Notes: generated by a model not told the origin, from the sequence alone. Numbered from the stretch's first letter, positions 27,579 to 36,991 are shown. The stretch: 64,000 bases of DNA from Halomonas aestuarii (GCF_001886615.1 NZ_CP018139.1:1-64000), one strand, 5' to 3'. Numbers and translations: made by a program.

Positions 27579-29462
27579 ATGCTGGCCCTGTCACGACTGA
27601 GCGGCGACGTGCTGCGCACCCTGCGCGAGCACCTGCGCCCGCTGATTGCCTATCACCTCTTCTTCACCCTGCTGGCCTCGAGCCTGCTGCTGCCGGCCGT
27701 GGGCTGGACGCTGTCGAGCCTGATCGGCCAGTTCGGCCGACCGGTGATCACCAACGGCGAGCTGATCGCGCTGCTGATGAGTCCGGGGGGTCTGCTGTGG
27801 CTGCTGGCCGCCGTCGGCCTGACGTTCCTGGTGCTCTACCTGCAGCAGTCCGGCATGATCCTGGTCGCGGTGCGGCCTCGTGGCAACCATGTCCGCCTGG
27901 CCTTCGAGGCCCTCTGGGCCACGCTGCGCCGGCTGCCCTCCATCACCGGCCTCGTCGTGGTCCAGGTCGGCGCCCAGCTGCTGCTGCTGGCCCCCCTGGC
28001 CTTCGCCCTGGGCGGGCTGCACGACCACTTCCTCGGGGACCTGGACCCCTACTTCGTGCAGAGCGTGCGTCCCCCGGCCCTCTGGGCCTTCCTCGCCAGC
28101 GCCCTGGTGCCCGTGCTGGCCTGGGCACTGCTGGCGGGCAGCCTCTATGTGCGCTGGCACCTGGCGCTGACGGTGCTGACCCTGGAGGCCCTCCCCCCGA
28201 CGGCGGCACTGCGCCGGAGCGTGCGGTTGACCCGGGGACAGGGACGCCACATCGCCGCCGCGGTCCTGCTGCTGCTGCTCGGCATCATCGGCCTGCCCCT
28301 GCTGGCCACGGCCCTGTTCGACCGGGCCGTCACGCCGCTGCTGTGGTGGCTGCCCGAGCGCAACGCGGTGCTGATCCCGGCCATGCTCGCCTACCTCACC
28401 GCCTACCTGCTCATCGCCCTGGCCATCACCTTCGGCGGCATCGCCGCCAATGCCCTGCAGGCCACCTGCCTCTACCTGCGGCTGGCTCACCGCGAGCCGC
28501 GGCCGGAGCCCCCGCCGCCCGGCACCCACCCTAGCCGGCTGGCCTGGGCCGTGGAGCTCGCGGTGGTGCTCTTCGCCATCGGCCAGGCCTGGCTGATCGT
28601 CCATCGCTTCGAGATCCGCGACGAGGTCCAGATCATCGCCCACCGCGGCAGCTCGCTGAAGGCCCCGGAGAACACCCTGGCGGCGCTGGACCAGGCCATG
28701 CGGGACGGGGCCGACGGCATCGAGATCGACGTCCGCCTCACGGCCGACGACCGGGTCGTGCTCTACCACGACGAGAGCCTCCGGCGACTGGCAGGCGACG
28801 ACCGGCGGGTCGGAGAACTGCCGCGGGCGTCTCTCGACGCCTTCGATGTCGGAAGCTGGTTCGGCGACCCCTTCATCGGCGAGCGGATTCCGGGGCTGGA
28901 GGAGGCGCTGGCCACGGTGCGGGGGCGGGCCTGGCTGCTGATCGAGCTCAAGCCCGACCCCGGCCGGGAACTGGACCTGGTCGAGGCGGTGCTCGGCGAG
29001 CTGGAACGGGAACGGGCGTACCGTCTGGCCTGCCGGGATCGCGCCGAGGATCGGGTGACCGCCCTGGCATGCGGCGACCCCGACCTCATGAGCGAGATGC
29101 GCGTGGCCACCCGGTCGCCCTGGCTGCTGCGCGAGGCCTCGCTGCGCGAACCCCGCCTTCACACCGCCCTGCTCGCCCAGCTGGTGCTGTCGGGCAGCCT
29201 GGAACGCCACGGCTTCGATGCCCTGGCGCTACGCCACAACCGCATCGACCAGAGGGAGATCCGCCTCGCCGGGCACTACGGCTATAGGCTCCTCGCCTGG
29301 ACCCTCAACGAGCGCACCGCCATGTCCCGGCTGATCGACCTGGGGGTGGATGGCATCATCACCGACCGTCCGGCCATGCTGGCCGGCCTGATCGCCGAGC
29401 GTCGGCGCCTGGGGGACGGCGCCCTGCTGCTGGTCAAGCTGCGCAACTGGTTGCGGGGCTAA
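27579..29462 (+). CDS. Glycerophosphodiester phosphodiesterase with N-terminal membrane domain
   Basis: A 627-residue two-part protein. Residues 1 to about 345 hold a multi-span membrane domain of the type found at the N-terminus of some GDPDs; the last helix is near 325-345. From residue 355 comes the catalytic domain: HRGSSLKAPENT (355-366), EIDV (382-385), YHDESL, the Lys in ELKPD, and a C-terminal WTLNE/GVDGIITDRP barrel end. It should hydrolyse glycerophosphodiesters to glycerol-3-phosphate and an alcohol at the membrane surface. The start is uncertain: ATG 27579 or GTG 27573, neither with a ribosome site, while a good site serves a three-codon in-frame ORF just upstream. Confidence 0.88.
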   Translation: MLALSRLSGDVLRTLREHLRPLIAYHLFFTLLASSLLLPAVGWTLSSLIGQFGRPVITNGELIALLMSPGGLLWLLAAVGLTFLVLYLQQSGMILVAVRPRGNHVRLAFEALWATLRRLPSITGLVVVQVGAQLLLLAPLAFALGGLHDHFLGDLDPYFVQSVRPPALWAFLASALVPVLAWALLAGSLYVRWHLALTVLTLEALPPTAALRRSVRLTRGQGRHIAAAVLLLLLGIIGLPLLATALFDRAVTPLLWWLPERNAVLIPAMLAYLTAYLLIALAITFGGIAANALQATCLYLRLAHREPRPEPPPPGTHPSRLAWAVELAVVLFAIGQAWLIVHRFEIRDEVQIIAHRGSSLKAPENTLAALDQAMRDGADGIEIDVRLTADDRVVLYHDESLRRLAGDDRRVGELPRASLDAFDVGSWFGDPFIGERIPGLEEALATVRGRAWLLIELKPDPGRELDLVEAVLGELERERAYRLACRDRAEDRVTALACGDPDLMSEMRVATRSPWLLREASLREPRLHTALLAQLVLSGSLERHGFDALALRHNRIDQREIRLAGHYGYRLLAWTLNERTAMSRLIDLGVDGIITDRPAMLAGLIAERRRLGDGALLLVKLRNWLRG

Positions 29463-29520
29463 CCTCGGCGAGCATCGGAGGCTACCCGCCACGCCGTCTC
29501 GCGCCCCGGCAATGGCACCG

Positions 29521-30012
29521 TCACTCGCGACAGCGCCAGGCGGCCAGCAGGTTCACGGCGGCCACGGTCAGCAGGACGGCAGACGCCCAGCCCAGCGAAC
29601 TGACCAGGCGGTGGAATTCGCCGGGGGCCTCGTGAGGCCGGAAGGCCATGCCATATTCGGCCAGACGGCTCCCGCCGTAGAGCAGCAGGGCCAGCAGCCC
29701 CAGCGGCAGCGACGAACGCCGTCGGGCCAGCCAGCGGGTCAGTCGCCAGGGCTCCGACGGGGCCTTGGGTTTGGCCTTGGTGGCCCGGCTGCTCTCCTTG
29801 GCGGCCTTGGGGGTCGCCTTGGCGGAGGCCTTTGGCGCGGACTTCGCCGCGGCCTTCGGCCGGTTCGGCGCACGGCGCGCCTTCTGCCGGGGCGACGCGC
29901 CCCGCCCACCCGGCAGGCGGCGCCCCGCCCAGCGCGCCACGCTGACCAGGACCCAGCCCAGGGAGAAGAAGACGGACAGCGCCAGGCCACCCATCACCAG
30001 CAAGTATGCCAT
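29521..30012 (-). CDS. Hypothetical membrane protein with Ala/Lys/Pro-rich linker
   Basis: A 163-residue protein, family not recognised. An N-terminal membrane helix (MAYLLVMGGLALSVFFSLGW) is followed by a basic stretch. A low-complexity segment of Ala, Lys, Pro and Ser (about residues 45-90, repeated APK/ATK units) leads to two further hydrophobic segments (LPLGLLALLLYG and SAVLLTVAAVNLLAAW). The linker resembles histone H1-like C-terminal tails in composition and would carry strong positive charge in the cytoplasm. It stands alone, convergent with the GDPD gene. Confidence 0.7.
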   Translation of the reverse strand: MAYLLVMGGLALSVFFSLGWVLVSVARWAGRRLPGGRGASPRQKARRAPNRPKAAAKSAPKASAKATPKAAKESSRATKAKPKAPSEPWRLTRWLARRRSSLPLGLLALLLYGGSRLAEYGMAFRPHEAPGEFHRLVSSLGWASAVLLTVAAVNLLAAWRCRE

Positions 30013-30120
30013 CCGGTAAGATTCCCTCGTCGCATCAACAGAGGCGCTATCTTGCCAAATTCGCGCGGCCCTGTGGGCGTCACTCGTGAGGAAGCCCCCT
30101 GGGCCCCGGCAAGGCCGACC

Positions 30121-30903
30121 TCAGGGGACGACGATGACGGGAATCGGCAGCCGGGCCAGCAGGTCGGGGTCCTGGCCGGCCAGTCGGGCGAGCCAGGGGC
30201 GGTGCAGCAGCAGGGCGCCGCTGGTGGCCCGGGAGAGCTGGCGCTCCAGCTCACGGGCATCGCTCGCCTGCAGGACCTCCTCGCCGTCGAACAGGCGGGT
30301 CAGGGCCTGGGGAATCGCCGAGAGATCCTCATGGCCCGGGGTCGGCGTGCCCAGGGTGCGCAGGGGACCGCGGGCCAGGGGCAGCCGCTCGTCCCAGATG
30401 ATCACCGTGCAGGGCGCCTCCAGGACCAGGGCGCGGCTGGTGGAGCCCAGGCGCACCCCCCAGTGCCCGGAGAGCCCGGCCTTGCCCAGCACCAGCACGT
30501 CCCCCGGGCCGGCCAGGGCCAGCGCCTCGCTGACCACCCGCCCGCGACGGATCCTCAGCTCGTGTCGAAGGCCCCGCCCGGCCACGGCGGCATCCAGCGC
30601 CTCGGTCGCCCGACGGGCCTGACGCGCCAGGCCGGCCTCGAGGTCATCCCGGGAGAGCTGGCGCACCCGCCCGGAGACCGCCCCGATCTCCCGGGAGAAG
30701 GGAAAGCCGGCACTGCCCAGCAGGTCCTGGTCCTCGACGAACAGCGCCACCAGCTCGGCATGCCGCTCGACCGCCAGATCCACCGCGGCGGCGAGCGCCG
30801 CCAGGCTGTGGCGGGAGGCGTCGAGCAGGGCCAGCACACGCACCGCGGTGACCGCCTTGCCCACCGCCTCACCAGAGGGCGGCCGGACCTCGTCAGCGCT
30901 CAT
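30121..30903 (-). CDS. Universal stress protein family, overlapping the Lon-type protease gene
   Basis: A 260-residue protein. I chose ATG 30903 because AAGGAGG sits six bases upstream, inside the end of the protease gene. The first 145 residues are a UspA domain: RVLALLDASRHSLAAL opening and the nucleotide-binding motif G-2x-G-9x-G-S/T in GKAGLSGHWGVRLGST. The second half (QALTRLFDGEEVLQASDARE onwards) keeps the length of a second Usp domain but not its motif. The start lies 11 bases inside the protease gene, so the two are translationally coupled and probably act in the same stress response. Confidence 0.85.
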   Translation of the reverse strand: MSADEVRPPSGEAVGKAVTAVRVLALLDASRHSLAALAAAVDLAVERHAELVALFVEDQDLLGSAGFPFSREIGAVSGRVRQLSRDDLEAGLARQARRATEALDAAVAGRGLRHELRIRRGRVVSEALALAGPGDVLVLGKAGLSGHWGVRLGSTSRALVLEAPCTVIIWDERLPLARGPLRTLGTPTPGHEDLSAIPQALTRLFDGEEVLQASDARELERQLSRATSGALLLHRPWLARLAGQDPDLLARLPIPVIVVP

Positions 30904-33301
30904 CGTCATCCTCCTTCCCCACTTTCTCCTCCAGGCCCCGCTCCTCCTGACGGGAGTGCTTCACCACCTCGCGGAACTGCGCCAGCCGCTCGGTCACCCG
31001 GGCATCGAGACTGCCCTCGGGCAGGCGTCCCTCGGCATCGGGCTCGCCGATGGGCAGGCCGGTCAGCAGCGACAGCGCCTCGTCCACCCGGGAGATCGCG
31101 AAGACCCGGAACTGCCCCTGCTCGATGGCGTCGCGGACCTCGGTCTTCAGCATCAGGTGCTCCACGTTGGTCGCCGGCAGGATCACCGCCTGGCCAGAGA
31201 GTTCGCCGCGCGCCCGGCAGACATCAAAGAAGCCCTCGACCTTCTCGTTCACGCCGCCCACCGCCTGGACCCTGCCGTGCTGGTCGATGGAGCCGGTCAC
31301 GGCGAAGGCCTGGTCGAGCGCCACCTCCGCGATGGCCGAGACGAGGGCGCAGACCTCCGCCACGGAGGCACTGTCGCCCTCGACGCCCCCGTAGGACTGC
31401 TCGAAGGCCAGGCTGGCGGAGAGCGACAGCGGCTCCTGGGCAGCGTAGCGGCCGGCCAGGTAGCGGGAGAGGATCATCACCGCCTTGGAGTGGATCCGCC
31501 CGCCCATGCGCGCCTCGCGCTCGATGTCGACCACCTGGCCGTTGCCGGGACGCGCCGTGGCGGTGATGCGCGAGGGCTGCCCGAAGACGAACTCCCCCAA
31601 CTGCATCACAGAGAGGCCGTTGACCTGCCCCACCTGGCGCCCCTCGGTCGCGACCATCAGGGTGCCGCGGGTGATCATCTCGTGACTGCGCTCGCGGATG
31701 CGCCCCGCCCGACGCAGCTGCTGCCTCACGGCCTTCTCGACATGCCGCCGGCCGATCACCCGGGCCTCCTCCTGGCCGGCCCAGTGGTCGGCTTCCAGCA
31801 GCAGGTCGTGGAGGTCGCGGTGGCGCGCCGTCAGCTTGTGCTGGTCGTCGGCCAGGCGGCTGGCCCGCTCGATCACTGCGGCCACCCCGTCGCGATCCAG
31901 GGGGCGAAGTGCCGCCTCCCGGGCCAGGGTGGCCACCATGCGGGCATAGAAGGCCTCATGCTCGGCGTCGCGATCCAGCTCGTCCTCGAGATCGGCCTGC
32001 ACCTTGAACAGCTCCAGGAACTCCGGGTCATGCTCGCAGAGCAGGTAATAGAGCAGCCGGTCGCCGAGCAGCACGATCTTGACGTCCAGCGGGATCGGCT
32101 CCGGCTCCAGGGTCACGGTGCTGATCAGCCCGTAGGCCTGCTCGAGGGACTCGGTGCGGATCTCGCCGGCCCGCAGCACCCGCTTGAGGGTCTCCCAGGC
32201 CCCCGGCTGGGTCAGCACGCCGCGCACGTCCAGTACCAGGTAGCCGCCGTTGGCCCGATGCAGGGCCCCGGGGCGGATCAGCAGGAAGTCGGTGAGCAGG
32301 GTGCCGTTCTGGACATGGTGCTCGATGCGTCCCACCAGATGCTGGTGGGTGGGCAGGTCCTGGTGGACCACCGGCGCCCCCTCGGCCTCGGCGTTGTCGA
32401 CCATCAGGTTGATCTGGAACCGGCTGAACACCGCCTCCGCCGGAATATCGGCGTCCTCGTCGATGAAGGAGTCGGAATTGAAGAGGATCGCCTCACGGAT
32501 CGCGTCGAGGTGGGTGATGACCGCCGCCTGGTCGGCGTAGCGCTCCTTGAGTTCATCCAGCGGCGACCCGATGGCCGACTCGAGCATCTCCGCATTGAGC
32601 TCGTTGGCCTGCTGGCGAAGCTGCTTGGCAAGGCGCGGCATCTGCCGGATCGCCTGGGTCAGCTGGCGCTGGAGCTCCTCGACCTTGTGCTCGATGCGCT
32701 CGCGCTCCTCGGGGGGCAGCTTCTCGAAGGCTTCCGGGGCCATCATCTTGTCGCCATCGGCCGGCGTGAAGGTGAAGCCGTTGGGGGTGGAGAGCAGCAG
32801 GATGCCATGCTCCCGGGCCTCGCGACGCACGGCCTCGACGGCATCGCGCTGCCGCTCGCCCATGGCCTGCTTCAGCTCATGGAGGCGATTCTGGTACTCC
32901 TCGCTCTCGAAGACGGCGGGGATCGCGCTGCGCAATTCCTCGGCCAGGGACTCGAGGTCCGAGCGCAGCGTCCGCCCCATGCCCGCCGGCAGGGAGAGGG
33001 CCAGCGGCACGGACGGGTCATCGAAGTTGTAGCGATAGCACCAGTCGCCGGGCGTCGAGCCACCGCGGGCCTTGTCCGAGAGGAAGCGCCCCACCAGGCT
33101 CTGTCGGTCGTGCCCGGGCTGCCCCAGCACGTAGAGGTTGAAGCCGTCGCTGCGTATCGCGGTACCGAAGCTCAGCGCATCCCGGGCCCGCTCATGCCCG
33201 GTCAGAAGGTCCAGCGACTCCAGTTCGCTGGTGACCTCGAAATCGAAGGCGTCGACCGGACAGCTCCGGTACACCTGCGCCACCCCAAGGGGTTCCACCA
33301 T
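30893..33301 (-). CDS. Lon-related ATP-dependent protease, AsrA-like
   Basis: An 802-residue protein of the Lon-related family that lacks the standard Lon N-terminal domain (AsrA/PA0779-like in pseudomonads). The N-terminal half holds an ATPase region starting near RARDALSFGTAIRSDGFNLYVLGQPGH, with a divergent P-loop, and an inserted coiled-coil (about residues 115-245). The C-terminal third is a Lon protease domain with the Ser-Lys dyad: EGDSASVAE (S644) and GGVNEKVEGFF (K687). It should degrade selected proteins under stress. AGGAAAAGGAG precedes the start. The acidic, charged tail ends KEDDDER, and its coding sequence contains the ribosome site of the Usp gene. Confidence 0.9.
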   Translation of the reverse strand: MVEPLGVAQVYRSCPVDAFDFEVTSELESLDLLTGHERARDALSFGTAIRSDGFNLYVLGQPGHDRQSLVGRFLSDKARGGSTPGDWCYRYNFDDPSVPLALSLPAGMGRTLRSDLESLAEELRSAIPAVFESEEYQNRLHELKQAMGERQRDAVEAVRREAREHGILLLSTPNGFTFTPADGDKMMAPEAFEKLPPEERERIEHKVEELQRQLTQAIRQMPRLAKQLRQQANELNAEMLESAIGSPLDELKERYADQAAVITHLDAIREAILFNSDSFIDEDADIPAEAVFSRFQINLMVDNAEAEGAPVVHQDLPTHQHLVGRIEHHVQNGTLLTDFLLIRPGALHRANGGYLVLDVRGVLTQPGAWETLKRVLRAGEIRTESLEQAYGLISTVTLEPEPIPLDVKIVLLGDRLLYYLLCEHDPEFLELFKVQADLEDELDRDAEHEAFYARMVATLAREAALRPLDRDGVAAVIERASRLADDQHKLTARHRDLHDLLLEADHWAGQEEARVIGRRHVEKAVRQQLRRAGRIRERSHEMITRGTLMVATEGRQVGQVNGLSVMQLGEFVFGQPSRITATARPGNGQVVDIEREARMGGRIHSKAVMILSRYLAGRYAAQEPLSLSASLAFEQSYGGVEGDSASVAEVCALVSAIAEVALDQAFAVTGSIDQHGRVQAVGGVNEKVEGFFDVCRARGELSGQAVILPATNVEHLMLKTEVRDAIEQGQFRVFAISRVDEALSLLTGLPIGEPDAEGRLPEGSLDARVTERLAQFREVVKHSRQEERGLEEKVGKEDDDER

Positions 33302-33491
33302 GGTCCTTCTCCTTTTCCTACCGACTCGTGCTACCGACTCGCTGCGACCGCCCGGTCCCTGTCATCGCCTGTCGACGTCCCCTCGCCTCCCCGACGCCCT
33401 CGTCAGTATGAAACAGGGTGGCCCGACGTGCCTCCGGCGTTCCCGGAGGACGCCGGGCCGAGGACCGCTTCCCGGATGAGCGTGGAAGCCC

Positions 33492-34163
33492 TCAGCGCAG
33501 GATGTCGTGAATCACCTCATGGATGATCTCGTCGGTGAGGTCGACCAGCACGGCATCGGTGCCCACCCGGCGCCATTCGTAGCCGTCGTAGGTCGGCAGA
33601 TCCCGGCGCACGCGCTCGTCGAAGTTCCGGGCAATCCCCGGCGGCAGGGGCTTGCCGCGCTCCAGGTTCATGCGGATGCCGGGCGGCAGGCTGTCGCGGT
33701 CGTCATGCCGGAGGTACTCTCGGCGGCTGCGGAAGATCTCGCGGATCTCGCGCTCGTCGATCCTCAGGCGCCCGGCCTCGTCGCGATGGCGTTCCCGATC
33801 CCGGTAGTCCTCACGATCCCGCTCACGGTCACGATAGTCCTCGCGGTCACGGTCCCGCTCACGGTCACGATAGTCCTCACGCTCGCGCTCTCGCACCTCA
33901 CGGCGCTCCCGTTCACGGGACTCCTCGCGATAGCGGTCGGCGTCCTCCTGTTCCTGGCCGCGCTGGCCCTGTGACGAACGCTGCCCGGCCTGGCCCTGAC
34001 CGCCGCCCCGCTGCTCCTTGCCCTGCCCCTTCCCGGAGGCCTTCCAGGGCTCCTGCCCCTCCCCCTGGCCATTGCCCGGCTGGGCCAGCAGGGGGGCGGA
34101 ACCGACCATCAGTCCCAATGCGGCGCCGATCAACAGGGCAGGCAGGGTACGGATACGCTTCAT
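33492..34163 (-). CDS. Secreted CigR/RcnB-like protein with Asp-Arg-rich repeats
   Basis: A 223-residue protein with a clear signal peptide (first 27 residues, ALLIGAALGLMVGSAPLLA). A Gly/Gln-rich segment follows, then a region of repeated D-R-E-D-Y-R-D-R-E-R units (about residues 85-130). The conserved C-terminal domain has the double LPPGI motif (LPPGIRMNLERGKPLPPGIA), DGYEWRRVGTDAVLVDL and a hydrophobic helix end. This ending matches the CigR/RcnB-like periplasmic family. In Salmonella CigR is an anti-virulence factor; here a structural or envelope-stress role is more likely, but unproven. The repeat units are mirrored at DNA level by tandem copies. Confidence 0.72.
   Translation of the reverse strand: MKRIRTLPALLIGAALGLMVGSAPLLAQPGNGQGEGQEPWKASGKGQGKEQRGGGQGQAGQRSSQGQRGQEQEDADRYREESRERERREVREREREDYRDRERDRDREDYRDRERDREDYRDRERHRDEAGRLRIDEREIREIFRSRREYLRHDDRDSLPPGIRMNLERGKPLPPGIARNFDERVRRDLPTYDGYEWRRVGTDAVLVDLTDEIIHEVIHDILR
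33793..33890. repeat. Tandem repeat inside the CigR-like gene
   Basis: The 8-mer TAGTCCTC recurs at 33805, 33835 and 33871 (spacings 30 and 36 bases). A 25-base stretch is identical at 33818-33842 and 33854-33878. Both spacings are multiples of three, so copies can be gained or lost in frame. Confidence 0.75.
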
Positions 34164-34234
34164 GACAATCTCCTCGATGGGGAACCTGCCAGCAGTCTAG
34201 CCCCACATCTTGCAAGAGCCGTGCACAATAACGC

Positions 34235-34262
34235 ACGACACCCGGGCAAGCCCGGGTGTCGT
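34235..34262 (-). terminator. Terminator-like hairpin after ppsA
   Basis: Near-perfect palindrome with 13-base arms (ACGACACCCGGGC at 34235-34247) and a minimal loop, 24 bases after the ppsA stop on the minus strand. The sequence that follows (TGCGTTATTG) is only mildly U-rich. Confidence 0.6.
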
Positions 34263-34286
34263 CGATCTCGGCAGGTCGGGGCTAGG

Positions 34287-36659
34287 TCAGCCCAGGGTCT
34301 CGCCGGCCAGCATGAACCAGGTCTCGAGGACGGCATCGGGGTTGAGGGACACCGAATCGATGCCCTGCTCCATCAGCCACTTGGCGAGGTCCGGATGGTC
34401 CGAGGGCCCCTGGCCGCAGATGCCGATGTACTTGCCCTGGGCGCGGCAGGCCTGGATAGCCATGGACAGCAGCTTCTTGACGGCCGGGTTCCGCTCGTCG
34501 AAGAGGTGGGCGACGATCCCCGAGTCGCGGTCCAGACCCAGGGTCAGCTGGGTCAGGTCGTTGGAGCCGATGGAGAAGCCGTCGAAATGCTCGAGGAACT
34601 CGTCGGCGAGCAGGGCGTTGGCCGGCAGCTCGCACATCATGATGACCTTGAGCCCCTTCTCGCCGCGCGTGAGGCCGTTGGCGGCCATCAGCTCTACCAC
34701 CTCGCGGCCCTCCTCGGGGGTGCGCACGAAGGGCACCATGATCTCGACGTTGTCCAGCCCCATAACCTCGCGGACCCGCTTGAGGGCCCGGCACTCCAGC
34801 TCGAAGCAGGGGCGGAAGGAGTCGGAGATATAGCGCGACGCCCCGCGGAACCCGAGCATGGGGTTCTCCTCGCCCGGCTCGTAGAGCTTGCCGCCGATCA
34901 GGTTCTCGTACTCGTTGGACTTGAAGTCCGAGAGGCGCACGATGACCCGCTTGGGATAGAAGGCCGCGGCCAGGGTGGAGATTCCCTCGACCAGCTTCTC
35001 GACATAGAACTCGACCGGGTCGGGGTAGCCCGCGGTGCGCAGGTCGATGGTCTGCTGCAGATCGGCGGGCAGGGTGTCGTACTCGAGCAGCGCCTTGGGG
35101 TGCACCCCGATCATGCGGTTGATGATGAATTCGAGGCGCGCCAGGCCGACCCCGGCATTGGGCAGGCTGGCGAAGCTGAAGGCGCGATCCGGGTTGCCCA
35201 CGTTCATCATGATCTTGAAGGGGATCTCGGGCATGGCATCGACGCTCGTCACGCGGCGGTCGAAGTCCAGCAGCCCCTCGTAGACGTGCCCTGTGTCGCC
35301 CTCGGCGCAGGAGACGGTGACGTCGCGGCCGTCGGCCAGCACCTCGGTGGCATCGCCGCAGCCGACCACCGCCGGGATGCCCAGCTCGCGGGCGATGATC
35401 GCCGCGTGGCAGGTGCGGCCGCCCCGATTGGTGACGATGGCGGAGGCACGCTTCATGATCGGTTCCCAGTCCGGGTCGGTCATGTCGGTGACCAGCACGT
35501 CGCCGGGATGGACCTTCTCCATGTCGTCCGGGGAGAAGACCACCTTCACGGCCCCGCTGCCGATGCGCTGGCCGATGGCCCGGCCGGCCACCAGGGTGCG
35601 CCCCTTCTCCTTGAGCTGGAAGCGCTCGAGCTTGCCGCCCTCCTGCTGGGAGACCACCGTCTCGGGGCGGGCCTGGACGATATAGAGCCTGCCGTCGTCC
35701 CCATCCAGCGCCCACTCGATGTCCATGGGACGGCCGTAGTGCTGCTCGATGGTCATCGCCTGGCGCGCCAGGTCCATGATCTGCTCGTCGTTGATGCAGA
35801 AGCGTCCGCGGTCGGCCAGCGGCACGTCCACGGTCTCCACCGACTTGCCGGCACTGGTGTCGTCGGTGTAGATCATCTTGATCAGCTTGGAGCCGAGGTT
35901 GCGGCGCAGCACCGCCGGGCGCCCCGCGGCCAGGGTCGATTTGTGCACATAGAACTCGTCGGGGTTCACGGCCCCCTGCACCACCGTCTCGCCCAGGCCC
36001 CAGGAGGCGGTGACGAAGACCGCGTCGCGGTAGCCGGACTCGGTGTCCAGGGTGAACATCACGCCCGAGGCGCCGGTCTCGGAACGCACCATCTTCTGGA
36101 TGCCCGCCGACAGCGCCACGTTCTCGTGGGCATAGCCCCGGTGCACGCGGTAGGAGATGGCGCGGTCGTTGAACAGGGAGGCGAAGACCTCGTGCACGGC
36201 GCGCTTGATGTTGTCGAAGCCCTCGATATTGAGGAAGGTCTCCTGCTGGCCGGCGAAGGAAGCGTCCGGCAGGTCCTCGGCCGTGGCCGAGCTGCGCACC
36301 GCCACCTTGAGGTGGGGGTGCTTGGCGGCCAGCGCCTCGTAGCTCTCGCGCAGGTACTGCTCGAAGGTCGGCGGCAGCGGCGTGTCGATGACCCACTGGC
36401 GGATCTGGGCCCCGACCCGAGACAGCTCATTGACGTCGTCGACATCCAGGGTCGAGAGTGCCTGGTTGATGCGATCGTTCAGGCCCTCGTGGGAGAGGAA
36501 CTCCCGGTAGGCACGGGCCGTGGTGGCGAAGCCGCCGGGGACGGTGACGCCCGCGCCGGCCAGGTTGGAGATCATCTCACCGAGGGAGGCATTCTTCCCC
36601 CCGACCCGCTCGACATCGTCCATGCCCAGGTGATCGAACCACTGAATGTAATCGTCCAT
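34287..36659 (-). CDS. ppsA: Phosphoenolpyruvate synthase
   Basis: A 790-residue protein (E. coli PpsA 792) starting at ATG 36659 with GGAGG four bases upstream; a frame extension to 36725 is not conserved. The N-terminal ATP-grasp domain opens [25 protein letters not shown]. The swivelling phosphohistidine domain has [21 protein letters not shown] (catalytic His at about residue 418), and the C-terminal PEP-binding barrel ends with [10 protein letters not shown] (active Cys). It makes PEP from pyruvate and ATP for gluconeogenesis. Its regulator ppsR is transcribed divergently from the other side of a 332-base gap. Confidence 0.96.
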   Translation of the reverse strand: MDDYIQWFDHLGMDDVERVGGKNASLGEMISNLAGAGVTVPGGFATTARAYREFLSHEGLNDRINQALSTLDVDDVNELSRVGAQIRQWVIDTPLPPTFEQYLRESYEALAAKHPHLKVAVRSSATAEDLPDASFAGQQETFLNIEGFDNIKRAVHEVFASLFNDRAISYRVHRGYAHENVALSAGIQKMVRSETGASGVMFTLDTESGYRDAVFVTASWGLGETVVQGAVNPDEFYVHKSTLAAGRPAVLRRNLGSKLIKMIYTDDTSAGKSVETVDVPLADRGRFCINDEQIMDLARQAMTIEQHYGRPMDIEWALDGDDGRLYIVQARPETVVSQQEGGKLERFQLKEKGRTLVAGRAIGQRIGSGAVKVVFSPDDMEKVHPGDVLVTDMTDPDWEPIMKRASAIVTNRGGRTCHAAIIARELGIPAVVGCGDATEVLADGRDVTVSCAEGDTGHVYEGLLDFDRRVTSVDAMPEIPFKIMMNVGNPDRAFSFASLPNAGVGLARLEFIINRMIGVHPKALLEYDTLPADLQQTIDLRTAGYPDPVEFYVEKLVEGISTLAAAFYPKRVIVRLSDFKSNEYENLIGGKLYEPGEENPMLGFRGASRYISDSFRPCFELECRALKRVREVMGLDNVEIMVPFVRTPEEGREVVELMAANGLTRGEKGLKVIMMCELPANALLADEFLEHFDGFSIGSNDLTQLTLGLDRDSGIVAHLFDERNPAVKKLLSMAIQACRAQGKYIGICGQGPSDHPDLAKWLMEQGIDSVSLNPDAVLETWFMLAGETLG

Positions 36660-36858
36660 GAGACCTCCGAGAATATCGTCGACTTGTGCATCACACCGGC
36701 GGCCTCGCGTGAGGGACTCACTCACGGGCCTCTCTCGAAAGACCTGGGCATGATGGGATGGTGGCGACTCTACCAGCGGGATTCCATATTCGCCATTAGT
36801 CTAACATCGAAGTCACTGGAGGATTTTTACAACAGCGGGGCGATCCGGCCGTTTCCTG

Positions 36859-36888
36859 TAGTGGCGGGTAGTGGCGAGTAGTGGCGGG
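36859..36888. repeat. Three tandem 10-bp repeats
   Basis: TAGTGGCGGG, TAGTGGCGAG and TAGTGGCGGG follow each other without gaps, about one helical turn each, 104-133 bases upstream of the ppsR start. Confidence 0.8.
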
Positions 36889-36927
36889 CTCCGTGGCAGG
36901 CCCCTTCCGGGCCGGGAAGACGGCCTC

Positions 36928-36956
36928 TTGTCCCGGCCTCGACCAGCGCCGACAAT
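36928..36956 (+). promoter_or_regulatory. Candidate ppsR promoter
   Basis: TTGTCC (36928-36933), 17-base spacer, GACAAT (36951-36956); four of six matches each. The start would fall about 30 bases before the ppsR ATG. Confidence 0.45.
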
Positions 36957-36991
36957 GGGTGCCCTACCCGACCGGACGACAGCGACCCGCC

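Larger units (their letters stand above)
36660..36991. other. 332-base divergent promoter region, ppsA/ppsR
   Basis: No gene. Contents: the ppsA ribosome site next to 36660; an AT-rich tract at 36780-36832 that probably holds the ppsA promoter, though I cannot assign hexamers with confidence; three tandem 10-bp repeats at 36859-36888; a short GGCCC/GGGCC hairpin near 36900; and a promoter-like element for ppsR at 36928-36956. Confidence 0.6.

Noticed and set aside
30893-33301. Standard housekeeping Lon (LonA)
   Set aside because: The N-terminal Lon domain is missing, the P-loop is divergent and a coiled coil is inserted; the plan is that of the Lon-related AsrA-like group.
36827-36834. TGTTGTAA on the minus strand, the core of enterobacterial Ter sites, as a partner for the Tus-like protein
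   Set aside because: Only eight bases match and the flanking bases (CTAA side) do not. A single 8-mer in an AT-rich tract is weak evidence, and this protein's site may differ.
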